Of a DNA stretch of 36,923 nucleotides, positions 7,157 to 16,888 are shown piece after piece; position 1 is the stretch's first letter; each line of letters opens with the position of its first letter. The stretch lies in the NCBI GenBank assembly GCA_003228495.1, contig QIDY01000413.1, forward strand, positions 1-36,923, in the 5' to 3' direction. The DNA is from Nitrospirota bacterium (GTDB taxonomy: Bacteria > Nitrospirota > Nitrospiria > Nitrospirales > UBA8639). Made by a program: the position numbers and the translations under genes. Below the pieces are notes generated by a model. It was not told the origin of the DNA, did no database searches, and saw only the letters and a list, made by a program, of their open reading frames with translations.

Positions 7157-8605
7157 TCATGGGCTTTGAAGAAACGATTGAATAAGGCTATCGGCCACCC
7201 GATGACCTTCACGAATACAATCCGGAATGCCAATTCCATAGAGCCCCGCTCCACTGACATGGAACGTTGGCCAAGGGACCAAGAGATCCTTAATTTTAGC
7301 GATCCTCGCCTGATGCCCCATGACATATTGAGGCATTCCCCGTACCCATCGATGAACTTCCGTATAGTTCGGGCAGCTTGTAATACCAACAATTCCCTGT
7401 AATTCTTGGCGGATGGATTCCACAAGTTCCGCATCGGTATATTCCAGAATCTGTTCACGGCCCCGTCCACCCACATAGCAACGAATAAGCGCTTCTCCTT
7501 TCTTGCTTCTGTTTGGCCACTTCAGGGAAGTCCATGTGCCGGCCAAGAGGGAACGTTGTTCTTTTCGGGGTACGACAAAGCCAAATCCTCGAATGTGTCC
7601 CGCAACAGCTTCGGAAGGATAGGCCATGGATACCGTCGCCGTGGAGGTATAAGGAATATGCTCTAATAGATTTGCCACTTCGGGTTGAAACATGCGAATG
7701 ATTTGAGCCGTCCGGTAAGCGGGAGTGGCCAGTACAACGGCATCAGCTGTGAGAATCGTGCCATTTTCTAAGGTTACTGAAAACCGCCCATTATTTCGTG
7801 TCGATGCCTGTACGTCTCGACAATCGGAACCGGTCATTAACTGAACTCCGGAGTCGGTTAATCTATTAACCAAGGCTTGGATTAATTCACCTAAGCCGTT
7901 TCGAAGCGTCATAAATAAAGAAGTTGACAACCCAGGTGCTTTTGGCGCGGCCCCAGCTTTCGCTTGAGCTACACGCATTCCTTTAATCACACTCCCATAT
8001 TGCTGTTCTAATTCACGAAATCGCGGGAAAGTAGCTTCGAGGCTTAATTCGTCCGCATCACCGGCATAAATACCCGCAACCAGAGGTTCAATGAGGTAAT
8101 CAAATGCTTCAGACCCAAATCGTCTTCGAAAAAAGTTTGCTAAGGATTCATCCGTGGTCCCAAAAGCCGATTTTGGCCAAAATCGTTCCGCACCCATTCG
8201 CAGAAGACCTCGCCAGGACATCAGCCCACTCGACACAAGAGTGTCGACTCGTTGGGGTCGAAAGGCCAATAAACCTTGAGGTAATTCACGCAAGACCCCA
8301 CGGCACAAAGAAAATGTTTGATTATTCTCGGCATTCGTCGGAATCAACTGATCCTCAAGACCCAAGGTTCGGCATAATTCCATGGCCCACGGCTTTGAAG
8401 TCAAAAATGAATCCGGTCCGCCTTCAATGAGAAGATCCTCTGTGATGTTGGTCAAAATTTTCCCACCCCAACGGGCATCCCGTTCAATGACCGTACATTG
8501 CACATCAAGTTCATTTTTTGCAGCTTCCTCCATGACAAAAAAAGCCGTTGAAAGACCTGAAATTCCTCCCCCAATAATGACGACATGGCAAGAAAAGGCA
8601 GGCAT
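7157..8605 (-). CDS. hemG: Protoporphyrinogen oxidase (oxygen-dependent, HemY-type)
   Basis: VVIIGGGISGLSTAFF FAD motif; ERDARWGGKILTN; GPDSFLTSKPWAMELCRTLGL; C-terminal FHVSGAGLYGIGIPDCIREGHRVADSL. Confidence 0.93.
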   Translation of the reverse strand: MPAFSCHVVIIGGGISGLSTAFFVMEEAAKNELDVQCTVIERDARWGGKILTNITEDLLIEGGPDSFLTSKPWAMELCRTLGLEDQLIPTNAENNQTFSLCRGVLRELPQGLLAFRPQRVDTLVSSGLMSWRGLLRMGAERFWPKSAFGTTDESLANFFRRRFGSEAFDYLIEPLVAGIYAGDADELSLEATFPRFRELEQQYGSVIKGMRVAQAKAGAAPKAPGLSTSLFMTLRNGLGELIQALVNRLTDSGVQLMTGSDCRDVQASTRNNGRFSVTLENGTILTADAVVLATPAYRTAQIIRMFQPEVANLLEHIPYTSTATVSMAYPSEAVAGHIRGFGFVVPRKEQRSLLAGTWTSLKWPNRSKKGEALIRCYVGGRGREQILEYTDAELVESIRQELQGIVGITSCPNYTEVHRWVRGMPQYVMGHQARIAKIKDLLVPWPTFHVSGAGLYGIGIPDCIREGHRVADSLIQSFLQSP

Positions 8606-8707
8606 AATATTCGGGATACTGATGAATTGTGGCTAAAAGGGAGTCGGTAGTAGATGCAAGGATTACATCTTTACGGAGATGAAAAGGGCCAAAGAAAGAT
8701 CGTGTAT

Positions 8708-9748
8708 TTACATGACAACCTGCGAGTCAGGTGAAAAACGGCGCACACAATCAATAGCAAATTCCACACTGGACAAAGGAGTGGTGGGAAGAATGCCATG
8801 GCCCAAATTAAAGATATGTCCGGGACGTCCGGCAGCTTGTTGCATGATATCTCGAACCCGTCGTTCAATTTCTTTTTCTGATGCGAACAACACCATGGGA
8901 TCAAGATTGCCTTGAATCCCTACATCATGCCCAACCATAGCCCATCCTTCATCTAAGCGGATACGCCAATCCACGCCCATCACATCACTTCCAGCTTTAC
9001 GCATTAATGGAAGTAGGCCTGCCGTCCCTGTTCCAAAATAAATGAGCGGAATACCTTCCACCCGCAAGGCCGAAAAGATGCCTTGGACATGCGGCAAAAC
9101 ATATTCTTCATAGTCACCAGGACTTAAACACCCGACCCAACTATCGAACAGTTGAATGGCTTGGGCTCCTGCTCGACTTTGAACTCGCAAATACTCGATG
9201 ACGACAGCAGAGAGCTTCGACAACAATTGATGCCAGACGATGGGTTGCGAAAACATGAGTTGTTTTGTCCGAGCATAATCGCGTGAACTGCCACCTTCGA
9301 TGGCGTAACTAGCTAAGGTAAACGGTGCACCCGCAAACCCGATTAACGGCACTCGATCATTCAAAGCTTCTAGAGCTTGGCGAATGGCTTCCCCCGCATA
9401 GTTAAACGCATCTCCATCAACCGGGCGAAGTTGGACAATACTCACTTCGTCTCGAATAGGATTATCGATGACCGGCCCTTTTCCTTCGACAAATTCCAAG
9501 TTAAGCCCCATGGCTTCTAACGGCAGTAAAATATCCGCAAAGATAATGGCGGCATCTAATTGAAACCGCTGGATAGGTTGAAGCGTAACTTCAGCCGCAA
9601 GGGCAGGCGTTTTGCAGACATCTAAAATTGAATGCCGGCGACGAATGGCCTGGTACTCCGCCATATATCGTCCGGCTTGTCGCATAAACCAAACCGGGGT
9701 ACGGTCAACAGACTGGCGAAGACAGGCTTTTAAAAAGCGATCGTTCAT
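8708..9748 (-). CDS. hemE: Uroporphyrinogen decarboxylase
   Basis: RTPVWFMRQAGRYMAEYQAIR; FADILLPLEAMGLNLEF; GFAGAPFTLASYAIEGG; HIFNLGHGILPTTP. Confidence 0.97.
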   Translation of the reverse strand: MNDRFLKACLRQSVDRTPVWFMRQAGRYMAEYQAIRRRHSILDVCKTPALAAEVTLQPIQRFQLDAAIIFADILLPLEAMGLNLEFVEGKGPVIDNPIRDEVSIVQLRPVDGDAFNYAGEAIRQALEALNDRVPLIGFAGAPFTLASYAIEGGSSRDYARTKQLMFSQPIVWHQLLSKLSAVVIEYLRVQSRAGAQAIQLFDSWVGCLSPGDYEEYVLPHVQGIFSALRVEGIPLIYFGTGTAGLLPLMRKAGSDVMGVDWRIRLDEGWAMVGHDVGIQGNLDPMVLFASEKEIERRVRDIMQQAAGRPGHIFNLGHGILPTTPLSSVEFAIDCVRRFSPDSQVVM

Positions 9749-9833
9749 GCGGATATTCTACGCAACCAAAATGAGTCAATGAATTGCCGAAAGATACCTT
9801 ACGGCACACTTTTTTCATAAATCCTGTAAAAGG

Positions 9834-10280
9834 CTAGGAGTCAAGGCACCCTAAGCGGGGAGCTAAGGCTACATAAATACGTTGAGACGTTTCAGTGATC
9901 GAATCCCACTCCGATTCTGCCATCACCCATGCATCATCCGGTTCGAGTTCAATACGATAATGTTGCTGATCAAGAGAAAACCATTCAAAATACGGATGCG
10001 GAGAAAGGAGCGGATGAGGGTCAAACGACAGCAAGCTCACTTTCCCGATTTGTGGAATGGCGAAATCCTCTAATGACTCTCCGGCACGAGGATCATCCAG
10101 AAATTTCGGGTTGGAAAACTGAATGACTTTTCCAGCGATTTCTCCAATTAACTTTCCGGCCAGGCAAAAATCTACTGTCCCCAAAACAGCAAAGCTTATT
10201 TGCCCAACCACAACTTCAGGTGTTCGATTATCAAAGTATCCTTCCTTGACCCATCGAGCGTTCCCAAACTTTTGCGCCAT
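9834..10280 (-). CDS. Conserved hypothetical protein (148 aa)
   Basis: Uninterrupted ORF with a plausible globular composition; no family recognised. Confidence 0.65.
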   Translation of the reverse strand: MAQKFGNARWVKEGYFDNRTPEVVVGQISFAVLGTVDFCLAGKLIGEIAGKVIQFSNPKFLDDPRAGESLEDFAIPQIGKVSLLSFDPHPLLSPHPYFEWFSLDQQHYRIELEPDDAWVMAESEWDSITETSQRIYVALAPRLGCLDS

Positions 10281-10358
10281 GAAAGTGCTCTTCTTTTAAC
10301 ATTCGTTACGGGGAAGGGGCGGAATTGACAAAGACCCGAGGATATCAATGACGGACCG

Positions 10359-10562
10359 TCAAGGTTTACAGACAGGGCATCGTAGTTGAGCAGAAGCTTC
10401 AGTATTTTCTAAAGCATCCAAGGCCGTATCCTTATCCGGATATTCTTCCCACCCCCCTTCCCAGAAATCAGCTCGATGAGGAAGGGAGGGAACTTCCAAG
10501 CAACGGTCCCGATGAATCATAGCCTGATCGAGAGATCGCTTTAAATGTATCCAATAACCCAT
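10359..10562 (-). CDS. Small hypothetical protein (67 aa) ending in CPVCKP
   Basis: ORF with balanced acidic composition, preceded by purine-rich stretch aaaggaaaggatgag on the minus strand. Confidence 0.55.
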   Translation of the reverse strand: MGYWIHLKRSLDQAMIHRDRCLEVPSLPHRADFWEGGWEEYPDKDTALDALENTEASAQLRCPVCKP

Positions 10563-10676
10563 CTCATCCTTTCCTTTAAAAGGGATGCTATTTGCTTGCT
10601 GATTTGCGTAAAAAGGGACTCAATCAAATCGGCATGAGAGAATGTACTAAATCGGAAGGAAGGGGCTGGAGGGGAA

Positions 10677-10856
10677 TTAACCCTCAATCAGGTGCCATTC
10701 GTCTTTTTCTATAAAAACTTTTTGGCCAGCTTCAAGTTTTGCTTTACCTTCTTTATCAAAAAACTGCATGTACCGTTCAATGCGATCAGGGTCATCAATA
10801 CGTTCTTCTTTCATCATTCCTGTAGGCAGTTTAAACCGTCGAATGAGCACCGACAT
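10677..10856 (-). CDS. Small hypothetical protein (about 59 aa)
   Basis: MSVLIRRFKLPTGMMKEERIDDPDRIERYMQFFDKEGKAKLEAGQKVFIEKDEWHLIEG; start taken at internal Met after a ggaggatttcgc RBS-like region. Confidence 0.6.
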   Translation of the reverse strand: MSVLIRRFKLPTGMMKEERIDDPDRIERYMQFFDKEGKAKLEAGQKVFIEKDEWHLIEG

Positions 10857-10984
10857 TGCGAAATCCTCCGAAGTGAACTCAAAAAAATCCAACAAATTAG
10901 TTTATAGAACTAGCTAGTAGGCGTCAAGATCCTGGTATCCCTATAAGCATCAAATGAAATGGGAAGAAAATTCCTCCTACCCTA

Positions 10985-11015
10985 TTGGCCATGTGGGCAC
11001 TTTCTCCTATATAAT
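10985..11015 (+). promoter_or_regulatory. Candidate sigma70-type promoter for the FmdB-type gene
   Basis: Perfect -10 TATAAT at 11010-11015; weak -35 TTGGCC at 10985-10990 (19-bp spacer); SD-like aaggag just upstream of ATG 11071. Confidence 0.4.
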
Positions 11016-11070
11016 TCATCGTGATACATTTTTTTTAAAATCTGTCTTACCCTACTTTAAGGAGATCCCT

Positions 11071-11364
11071 ATGCCCTTATACGAATATGTCTGTGAATCT
11101 TGTGATCACAACTTCGAGGCCATGCAATCGCTTAATACGAAACCGGAAGATACGACATGCCCCAAATGCCAAGCCGCAAAAAGTCGAAGAGTCATGTCAT
11201 CCTTTGCTTCAAAAATTGTCGGCACCCACAAAACCGGCTTTGCTGAAATTAAAGCCTATAACATGCATGATGAACGGATGGATAAACTTAAGAAGCTTCC
11301 TCCAATGATGGGACAACGTGCTGCCCCTACTGAAGCCAATTCTCAACCAAGCAGTAGCGAGTAG
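11071..11364 (+). CDS. FmdB-family zinc-ribbon protein
   Basis: MPLYEYVCESCDHNFEAMQSLNTKPEDTTCPKCQAAKSRRVMSSF: classical FmdB/regulatory zinc-ribbon N-terminus. Confidence 0.9.
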   Translation: MPLYEYVCESCDHNFEAMQSLNTKPEDTTCPKCQAAKSRRVMSSFASKIVGTHKTGFAEIKAYNMHDERMDKLKKLPPMMGQRAAPTEANSQPSSSE

Positions 11365-11557
11365 CTCAAACATTTTCGCAAACAGGTCTAGCTACAAAAT
11401 TTCCTTTCAATTACCTCCTCCTTTTTCATGACCCTCTTGACATTTATTTCCTAAAACGGGAAAGATGGCCCCGCTTTTTTATCTTTGTAGGAATCAACCC
11501 CATTGTTTCTTAAGAAAATTTGTCGTTGAATATTTTCAATACACTTCGTGGGTCTTG

Positions 11558-12454
11558 ATGATGATTCGATGGCTTATAAGAAAATCTGGCATCTCACCGT
11601 TCCTTTGTATGATGGGGGTTATAGCCCTGGGCCTCTGCCTTCCATTCACGCAATCTTCGGCTATTGAACCATCATTACTCAAACAATATTCGCCCCGAAG
11701 TGTCTCACAACCTTCAGGGACTATCCTCATAACAGGGAATGGACCCGAACGCTACCTCATGGAAAAGTTGGCCAATGCTTTCGAACAACAACATCCCTCA
11801 ATTTCTGTTGATTTTTTTTGGCATCCTAATGCGAAACCTATCCGGACCATTGAATTACATGAGGCTGACATTGCCATTACCGGGGAAGAGGTTCCTTCTC
11901 TGCGCTCCACGATGATTGCAAGAGATGGCATTGCAGTCTTAGCAAATTTTTCCAATCCTATTAAAGAAATGACGACCCCTCAACTCGCCGACGTGTTTTC
12001 TGGAAAACTCCGATACTGGTCCCAAGTCTATGAAGAAGCGCCCCAAACAAAAATCATACTGATCAATCGCTCGACCAATCAAAACATTCGGCAAGCGTTC
12101 GAACATTGGCTCAAGATCCCCAACGGCATCCCTCGTTCCGTCTATCGGGCGGAAACTGAGCAAGACGCCATTACTCGGGTGAGTGGGAATCTGGAAGCCG
12201 TAACATTTGTCTCTATGGCGCCGGCCCTTCGGGCAAAGGAAGACGGGGTCGCTATCAACATCTTATTTATCGATAAGATTGAGCCTGAAATACAGACCGT
12301 ATTAGATAAACGGTATCCAATCCAGCGGCCAGTGATGTTCATTACCAACCAGGAGCCATCAGCACACGTTCTTGCCTTTGAACAATTTGTGCTGTCACAA
12401 GATGGACAAAGGCTGATCAAAAAAAGCAAGTATTATCCCTTGAGCGATCGCTGA
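11558..12454 (+). CDS. PstS-like phosphate/substrate-binding periplasmic protein
   Basis: Signal-like N-terminus; ILITGNGPERYLMEKLANAFEQQHPSISVDF; MTTPQLADVFSGKLRYWSQVYEEAPQTKIILINRSTNQNIRQAFEHWL, as in the PBP-like family. Confidence 0.78.
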   Translation: MMIRWLIRKSGISPFLCMMGVIALGLCLPFTQSSAIEPSLLKQYSPRSVSQPSGTILITGNGPERYLMEKLANAFEQQHPSISVDFFWHPNAKPIRTIELHEADIAITGEEVPSLRSTMIARDGIAVLANFSNPIKEMTTPQLADVFSGKLRYWSQVYEEAPQTKIILINRSTNQNIRQAFEHWLKIPNGIPRSVYRAETEQDAITRVSGNLEAVTFVSMAPALRAKEDGVAINILFIDKIEPEIQTVLDKRYPIQRPVMFITNQEPSAHVLAFEQFVLSQDGQRLIKKSKYYPLSDR

Positions 12455-12536
12455 AAAAGAAGGAAAGACAATTCGTTACTTGCCTACAAGGACTTAAGTG
12501 ATGAATTGGAAACAACATTAAGCATCACCACGCGTT

Positions 12537-13955
12537 ATGTTCAAAAAAGTCTTAGTTGCCAATCGAGGCGAAATTGCCATGCGTGTCATCCGGGCATGTC
12601 GAGAATCCGGCATTGCTACGGCCGCTATCTACTCGGAAAGTGATGCCACTGGCATTTATGTCAAAAAAGCCAATGAGGCCTATTTGGTCGGGCCTGGCCC
12701 CGTCCAAGGCTATCTGGATGCACGACAAATTGTTGGGTTAGCCAAACGCATTCGTGCCGATGCTATTCATCCGGGCTATGGATTTCTTGCTGAAAATGCT
12801 GAATTTGCCAAGTTATGCAAAGAAGCTGGCATAAACTTTATTGGCCCCTCGCCCCATTCCTTAGAACTGTTGGGCGATAAAGTCAAAGCTCGAGAACTCG
12901 CTATTAAGATTGGCGTTCCCGTTGTTCCAGGAACGGATGGAAGCGTGGAATCCTTGGAGGAAGGTCTGGCCTTTTGCCGGCGAATAGGCTATCCCGTCAT
13001 GGTTAAAGCCACTGCAGGGGGGGGTGGTCGCGGATTGCGCGTGGTGCGATCAGATGAAGAACTCAAGCATGCGATGGAAGCCGGTGCTCGTGAAGCCCTT
13101 GCCGCTTTTGGTAATGGAGAACTCTTTATTGAAAAATATGTTGAACGACCTCACCATATTGAATTTCAATTACTCGCGGATAAAAACGGCTATGTCATTC
13201 ATCTCGGCGAGCGAGATTGCTCCATTCAACGACGTCACCAAAAACTCATTGAAATTGCTCCATCACTCGTGTTAACTCCTCGCCTTCGGGCAGAAATGGG
13301 TGAAGCGGCCATCGCCCTGGCCCGGGCAGCACAGTTTTACAATGCCGGAACGATTGAATTTCTCTTGGATCCCGATGGCCGCTATTATTTCATGGAAATG
13401 AATCCTCGCATACAAGTTGAACATACCGTCACCGAACAAATTACCACCGTCGATATCGTACAATCCCAGCTCTGGATTGCTGCCGGACGGCCCTTGGTCT
13501 TTGGGCAACACGAGGTTAATCTCCAAGGGTATGCCATACAATGTCGGATTAATGCCGAAGACCCTCAAAACGATTTTCGACCGTCTTCCGGAAAAATCAC
13601 GGCGTATCTTTCTCCCGGAGGAGTCGGGGTGCGTATTGACGGTGCTGTTTACAAGGACTATACCGTCCCTCCCTATTACGATGCGCTCTTGGCCAAACTC
13701 ACCGTGCATGGCCGAACCTGGGATGAAACCGTGCGCCGGACCCATCGTTCACTCGAAGAATTTATGTTGAGGGGAGTGAAAACCACGATTCCTTTTTTAA
13801 CAAAAATCATGGAAGAACCCGATTTTCGTGCAGGGCGGTTTGATACCAGCTACCTTGAAAACCACCCCAAGTTGTTTGATTATGAAGAAATGGAAGAACC
13901 CGAAGATTTAGTCGTTGCCCTTTCCGCAGTCATTGCTGCATACGAAGGCTTGTAA
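12537..13955 (+). CDS. pycA: Pyruvate carboxylase subunit A / biotin carboxylase
   Basis: MFKKVLVANRGEIAMRVIRACRESGIATAAIYSESD; ATP-grasp KATAGGGGRGLRVV; FMEMNPRIQVEHTVTE; next gene is the carboxyltransferase+BCCP subunit. Confidence 0.93.
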   Translation: MFKKVLVANRGEIAMRVIRACRESGIATAAIYSESDATGIYVKKANEAYLVGPGPVQGYLDARQIVGLAKRIRADAIHPGYGFLAENAEFAKLCKEAGINFIGPSPHSLELLGDKVKARELAIKIGVPVVPGTDGSVESLEEGLAFCRRIGYPVMVKATAGGGGRGLRVVRSDEELKHAMEAGAREALAAFGNGELFIEKYVERPHHIEFQLLADKNGYVIHLGERDCSIQRRHQKLIEIAPSLVLTPRLRAEMGEAAIALARAAQFYNAGTIEFLLDPDGRYYFMEMNPRIQVEHTVTEQITTVDIVQSQLWIAAGRPLVFGQHEVNLQGYAIQCRINAEDPQNDFRPSSGKITAYLSPGGVGVRIDGAVYKDYTVPPYYDALLAKLTVHGRTWDETVRRTHRSLEEFMLRGVKTTIPFLTKIMEEPDFRAGRFDTSYLENHPKLFDYEEMEEPEDLVVALSAVIAAYEGL

Positions 13956-14012
13956 GGATTTTGTTCGATTCAACGGATGTTTTGTATCCGTTGTTCATGC
14001 GAAAGGCTACTT

Positions 14013-15950
14013 ATGCCACCAAAAAAAACCCAAAAGCGAGTCCATCCAGGTCGTCCGGTTCCTACACGCATCAAAGCGGGTGCTCCTCCCGCGCTCGACA
14101 TTGAAGCTTCCCCGAAACGGCAGGTCTATCTGACGGATGTGGCCCTACGTGACGGACATCAATCGCTCCTAGCGACACGCATGCGGACCGAAGACCTATT
14201 ATCTGTCGGGGCAGAATTAGATGAAGTCGGATTCTGGTCATTGGAAGTATGGGGAGGTGCGACTTTTGATTCCTGCCTGCGGTTTCTGAAGGAAGATCCC
14301 TGGGAACGCCTCCGGGCTTTTCGGCAAGCCATGCCCAAAACCCGATTACAAATGTTATTGCGCGGGCAAAACGTAGTGGGTTATCGGCATTATGCAGACG
14401 ACGTACTAGAGAAATTCATCGAACTCTCAGCGAAAAACGGCATCGATGTGTTTCGGATTTTTGATGCCCTCAATGATATTCGCAACATGAAACCAGCCAT
14501 GGAAGTGGTGAAAGCCTGCGGCAAACATATTGAAGCCACCATCTGTTATACCGTAAGTCCGGTCCACAGCCTGAATCATTTTGTTGAACAGGCCAAACAA
14601 CTCGAAGACCTCGGAGCGGATACGATTTGCATTAAAGATATGGCAGGGCTACTGCCTCCCTTTGAAGCCTACGAGTTAATCGATCGCCTCAAATCGACAG
14701 TTCGCACCCCCATTCATCTCCACACCCATTACACATCCGGCATGGCTTCTATGTCTGCTCTCATGGCTATTATGGGAGGTCTTGATATTTTAGATACGGC
14801 ATTGTCTCCCCTATCCGGTGGCACCTCTCATCCCCCGACAGAATCCTTTATTGCCGCACTTCGGAATACCCCCTATGACACCAAGTTAAACCTTCAGCAA
14901 CTGGCTCACCCCGCAGATAAACTTCGAAAGGCCAGAAAACGCTATCGACAGTTTGAAAGTGATTTTACCGGTGTGGATACGGATATCTTGCTCTCTCAAG
15001 TGCCCGGCGGCATGTTGTCGAATTTGGCTGCCCAGTTAGCCGAGCAAAACGCTCTTGGGAAAATCAAGGAGGTATTGGCAGAAATTCCTCGTGTGCGGAA
15101 GGATATGGGATATCCTCCCCTTGTGACCCCTACCAGTCAAATTGTCGGAACACAGGCCACTCTGAATATTTTGACAGGTGAACGGTATAAGGTGATTACC
15201 AATGAAACCAAGAATTATTTCCAAGGCTTATATGGAAAACCGCCAGGGAGTCTCAACTCAAAAATCAGAAAAAAATCACTAGAAGGCGACCGACCGATTT
15301 TGGGTCGGCCCGCTGACAACCTAGACCCAGAGCTAGAGGATGCTCAGCAAGAATTAGTCGGGAAAAACATCGCAGAGGAAGATATTGTCTCGTATGCCCT
15401 CCTTCCATCCGTCGCGTTGCAATTCTTTGATGAACGGGAGAGGGGCGAGCTCAAACCCGAACCCCTCCTAACGCAGTCAGAAAGTGGGCCAACTGTCGCG
15501 CATGACTTACACCTGGCACCCGTAGAATTTAAAGTCACTGTTCATGGTGAGTCGTATCATATTCGGGTGTCCGGATCTGGCCAAACAATTGATGGGACCA
15601 AACCTTATTATATTAAGGTGAATGATAAACTTGAGGAAGTGTATCTCGAACCCATTCAGGAAGTGTTAGCTGGTGCTCCAGATGCCCCAACAGCTTCTTT
15701 ATCGACCAAGGTAGAGGGGCGACCAAAACCCTCACAAGCTGGCGATGTAACAACGCCCATGCCCGGTCGGGTGGTCAAACTGATGGTTGCACAGGGTGAT
15801 AAGGTGAAAGTAGGCGATCCATTGCTAGTTGTGGAGGCCATGAAAATGGAGAATCGAGTGCAGGCCCCAATAGCCGGAAAAGTGGGGACGATTTATGTCA
15901 AAGAAGGAGATGAGGTGAATCCGGACGAAACCCTGATTCATTTGGAATAA
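14013..15950 (+). CDS. pycB: Pyruvate carboxylase subunit B (carboxyltransferase + biotin carboxyl carrier domain; oxaloacetate decarboxylase alpha-like)
   Basis: LTDVALRDGHQSLLATRMRTEDLL; biotin-attachment motif LLVVEAMKMENRVQAPIAG. Start at MPPKKTQ (ORF opens at 13977). Confidence 0.92.
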   Translation: MPPKKTQKRVHPGRPVPTRIKAGAPPALDIEASPKRQVYLTDVALRDGHQSLLATRMRTEDLLSVGAELDEVGFWSLEVWGGATFDSCLRFLKEDPWERLRAFRQAMPKTRLQMLLRGQNVVGYRHYADDVLEKFIELSAKNGIDVFRIFDALNDIRNMKPAMEVVKACGKHIEATICYTVSPVHSLNHFVEQAKQLEDLGADTICIKDMAGLLPPFEAYELIDRLKSTVRTPIHLHTHYTSGMASMSALMAIMGGLDILDTALSPLSGGTSHPPTESFIAALRNTPYDTKLNLQQLAHPADKLRKARKRYRQFESDFTGVDTDILLSQVPGGMLSNLAAQLAEQNALGKIKEVLAEIPRVRKDMGYPPLVTPTSQIVGTQATLNILTGERYKVITNETKNYFQGLYGKPPGSLNSKIRKKSLEGDRPILGRPADNLDPELEDAQQELVGKNIAEEDIVSYALLPSVALQFFDERERGELKPEPLLTQSESGPTVAHDLHLAPVEFKVTVHGESYHIRVSGSGQTIDGTKPYYIKVNDKLEEVYLEPIQEVLAGAPDAPTASLSTKVEGRPKPSQAGDVTTPMPGRVVKLMVAQGDKVKVGDPLLVVEAMKMENRVQAPIAGKVGTIYVKEGDEVNPDETLIHLE

Positions 15951-16888
15951 TGAGATGGGGCACCACCACTTTTTTTATCGCCATTGGGTGTTTCACGTTT
16001 GTGGGATGTTCATCTTCTAACTCGCTCCCTCCATGGGTAGAACTCATCCAACGGGTTCCCTTTCAAACCATACGAGTCAACGACCATCGTATCGTTTACC
16101 TTGATGTGGGCAAAGGGAAGCCTGTCATCCTTATCCATGGTTTTAGTGGATCGATGTGGCAATGGGAAAACCAGTATTCCTCATTGGCTCAAACACATCG
16201 AGTGTTGATCCCAGATCTTTTAGGCTCGGGGCTTTCGGATAAACCGGAGGCCGTGTATAGCCCCGAACATCTCGTAAAATTTTTCCATGATTTCATGGAT
16301 AGCCTTGAGATCGAACAAGCCACACTTATCGGAAACTCCATGGGTGCAGGACTTGCCATGGCAATGGCCCTCGACTACCCGGACCGTGTAGATCAACTGG
16401 TGCTCATTTCTGGATTTCCAGCTCAAATTAAATCTAGCGTCGCTTCACCGCAATATCGCCGGTTTCTTTACCACCGTCCGCCCCTTTGGCTGGCCACCAT
16501 CGGAAATCAAATGGCAGGAAGAGGCACAACTGAACGCTTACTCAAGGAACTTGTCCATCAGCCAGCATTGATCTCTACCTCCGTGATTGAGCGCTCATTT
16601 CATAATCGCCAACGAGGTAACGTGCTCACCCCGCTCTATTCGTTATTAGACCATATGGATAGCTGGGAAGGGGGTTACGGCCAAAGACTTGCAGACATTT
16701 CTCACCCCACTTTGCTCGTATGGGGCGATCATGATCGCGTTTTTCCTTTAGAAATTGGGAAGCAGGTGAAAAACTTATTGCCCCAAGCTGAATGGCATAT
16801 TATCCCTGAAGCCGGACATTTGCCCCAATGGGAACAACCTCAAGTGGTCAACCCTCTTATTCTTTCCTTTCTAGAGAAAGCTTTGTAA
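15950..16888 (+). CDS. Alpha/beta-hydrolase fold lipoprotein
   Basis: N-terminal TFVGCSSSN lipobox; VILIHGFSGSMWQWENQ; nucleophile elbow LIGNSMGAGLAMAMAL; LLVWGDHDRVFPLE; EAGHLPQWEQPQ. Confidence 0.9.
   Translation: MRWGTTTFFIAIGCFTFVGCSSSNSLPPWVELIQRVPFQTIRVNDHRIVYLDVGKGKPVILIHGFSGSMWQWENQYSSLAQTHRVLIPDLLGSGLSDKPEAVYSPEHLVKFFHDFMDSLEIEQATLIGNSMGAGLAMAMALDYPDRVDQLVLISGFPAQIKSSVASPQYRRFLYHRPPLWLATIGNQMAGRGTTERLLKELVHQPALISTSVIERSFHNRQRGNVLTPLYSLLDHMDSWEGGYGQRLADISHPTLLVWGDHDRVFPLEIGKQVKNLLPQAEWHIIPEAGHLPQWEQPQVVNPLILSFLEKAL

Noticed and set aside
10909-10918. Perfect palindrome actagctagt
   Set aside because: Only 10 bp; expected by chance in an intergenic region and without a nearby partner site.
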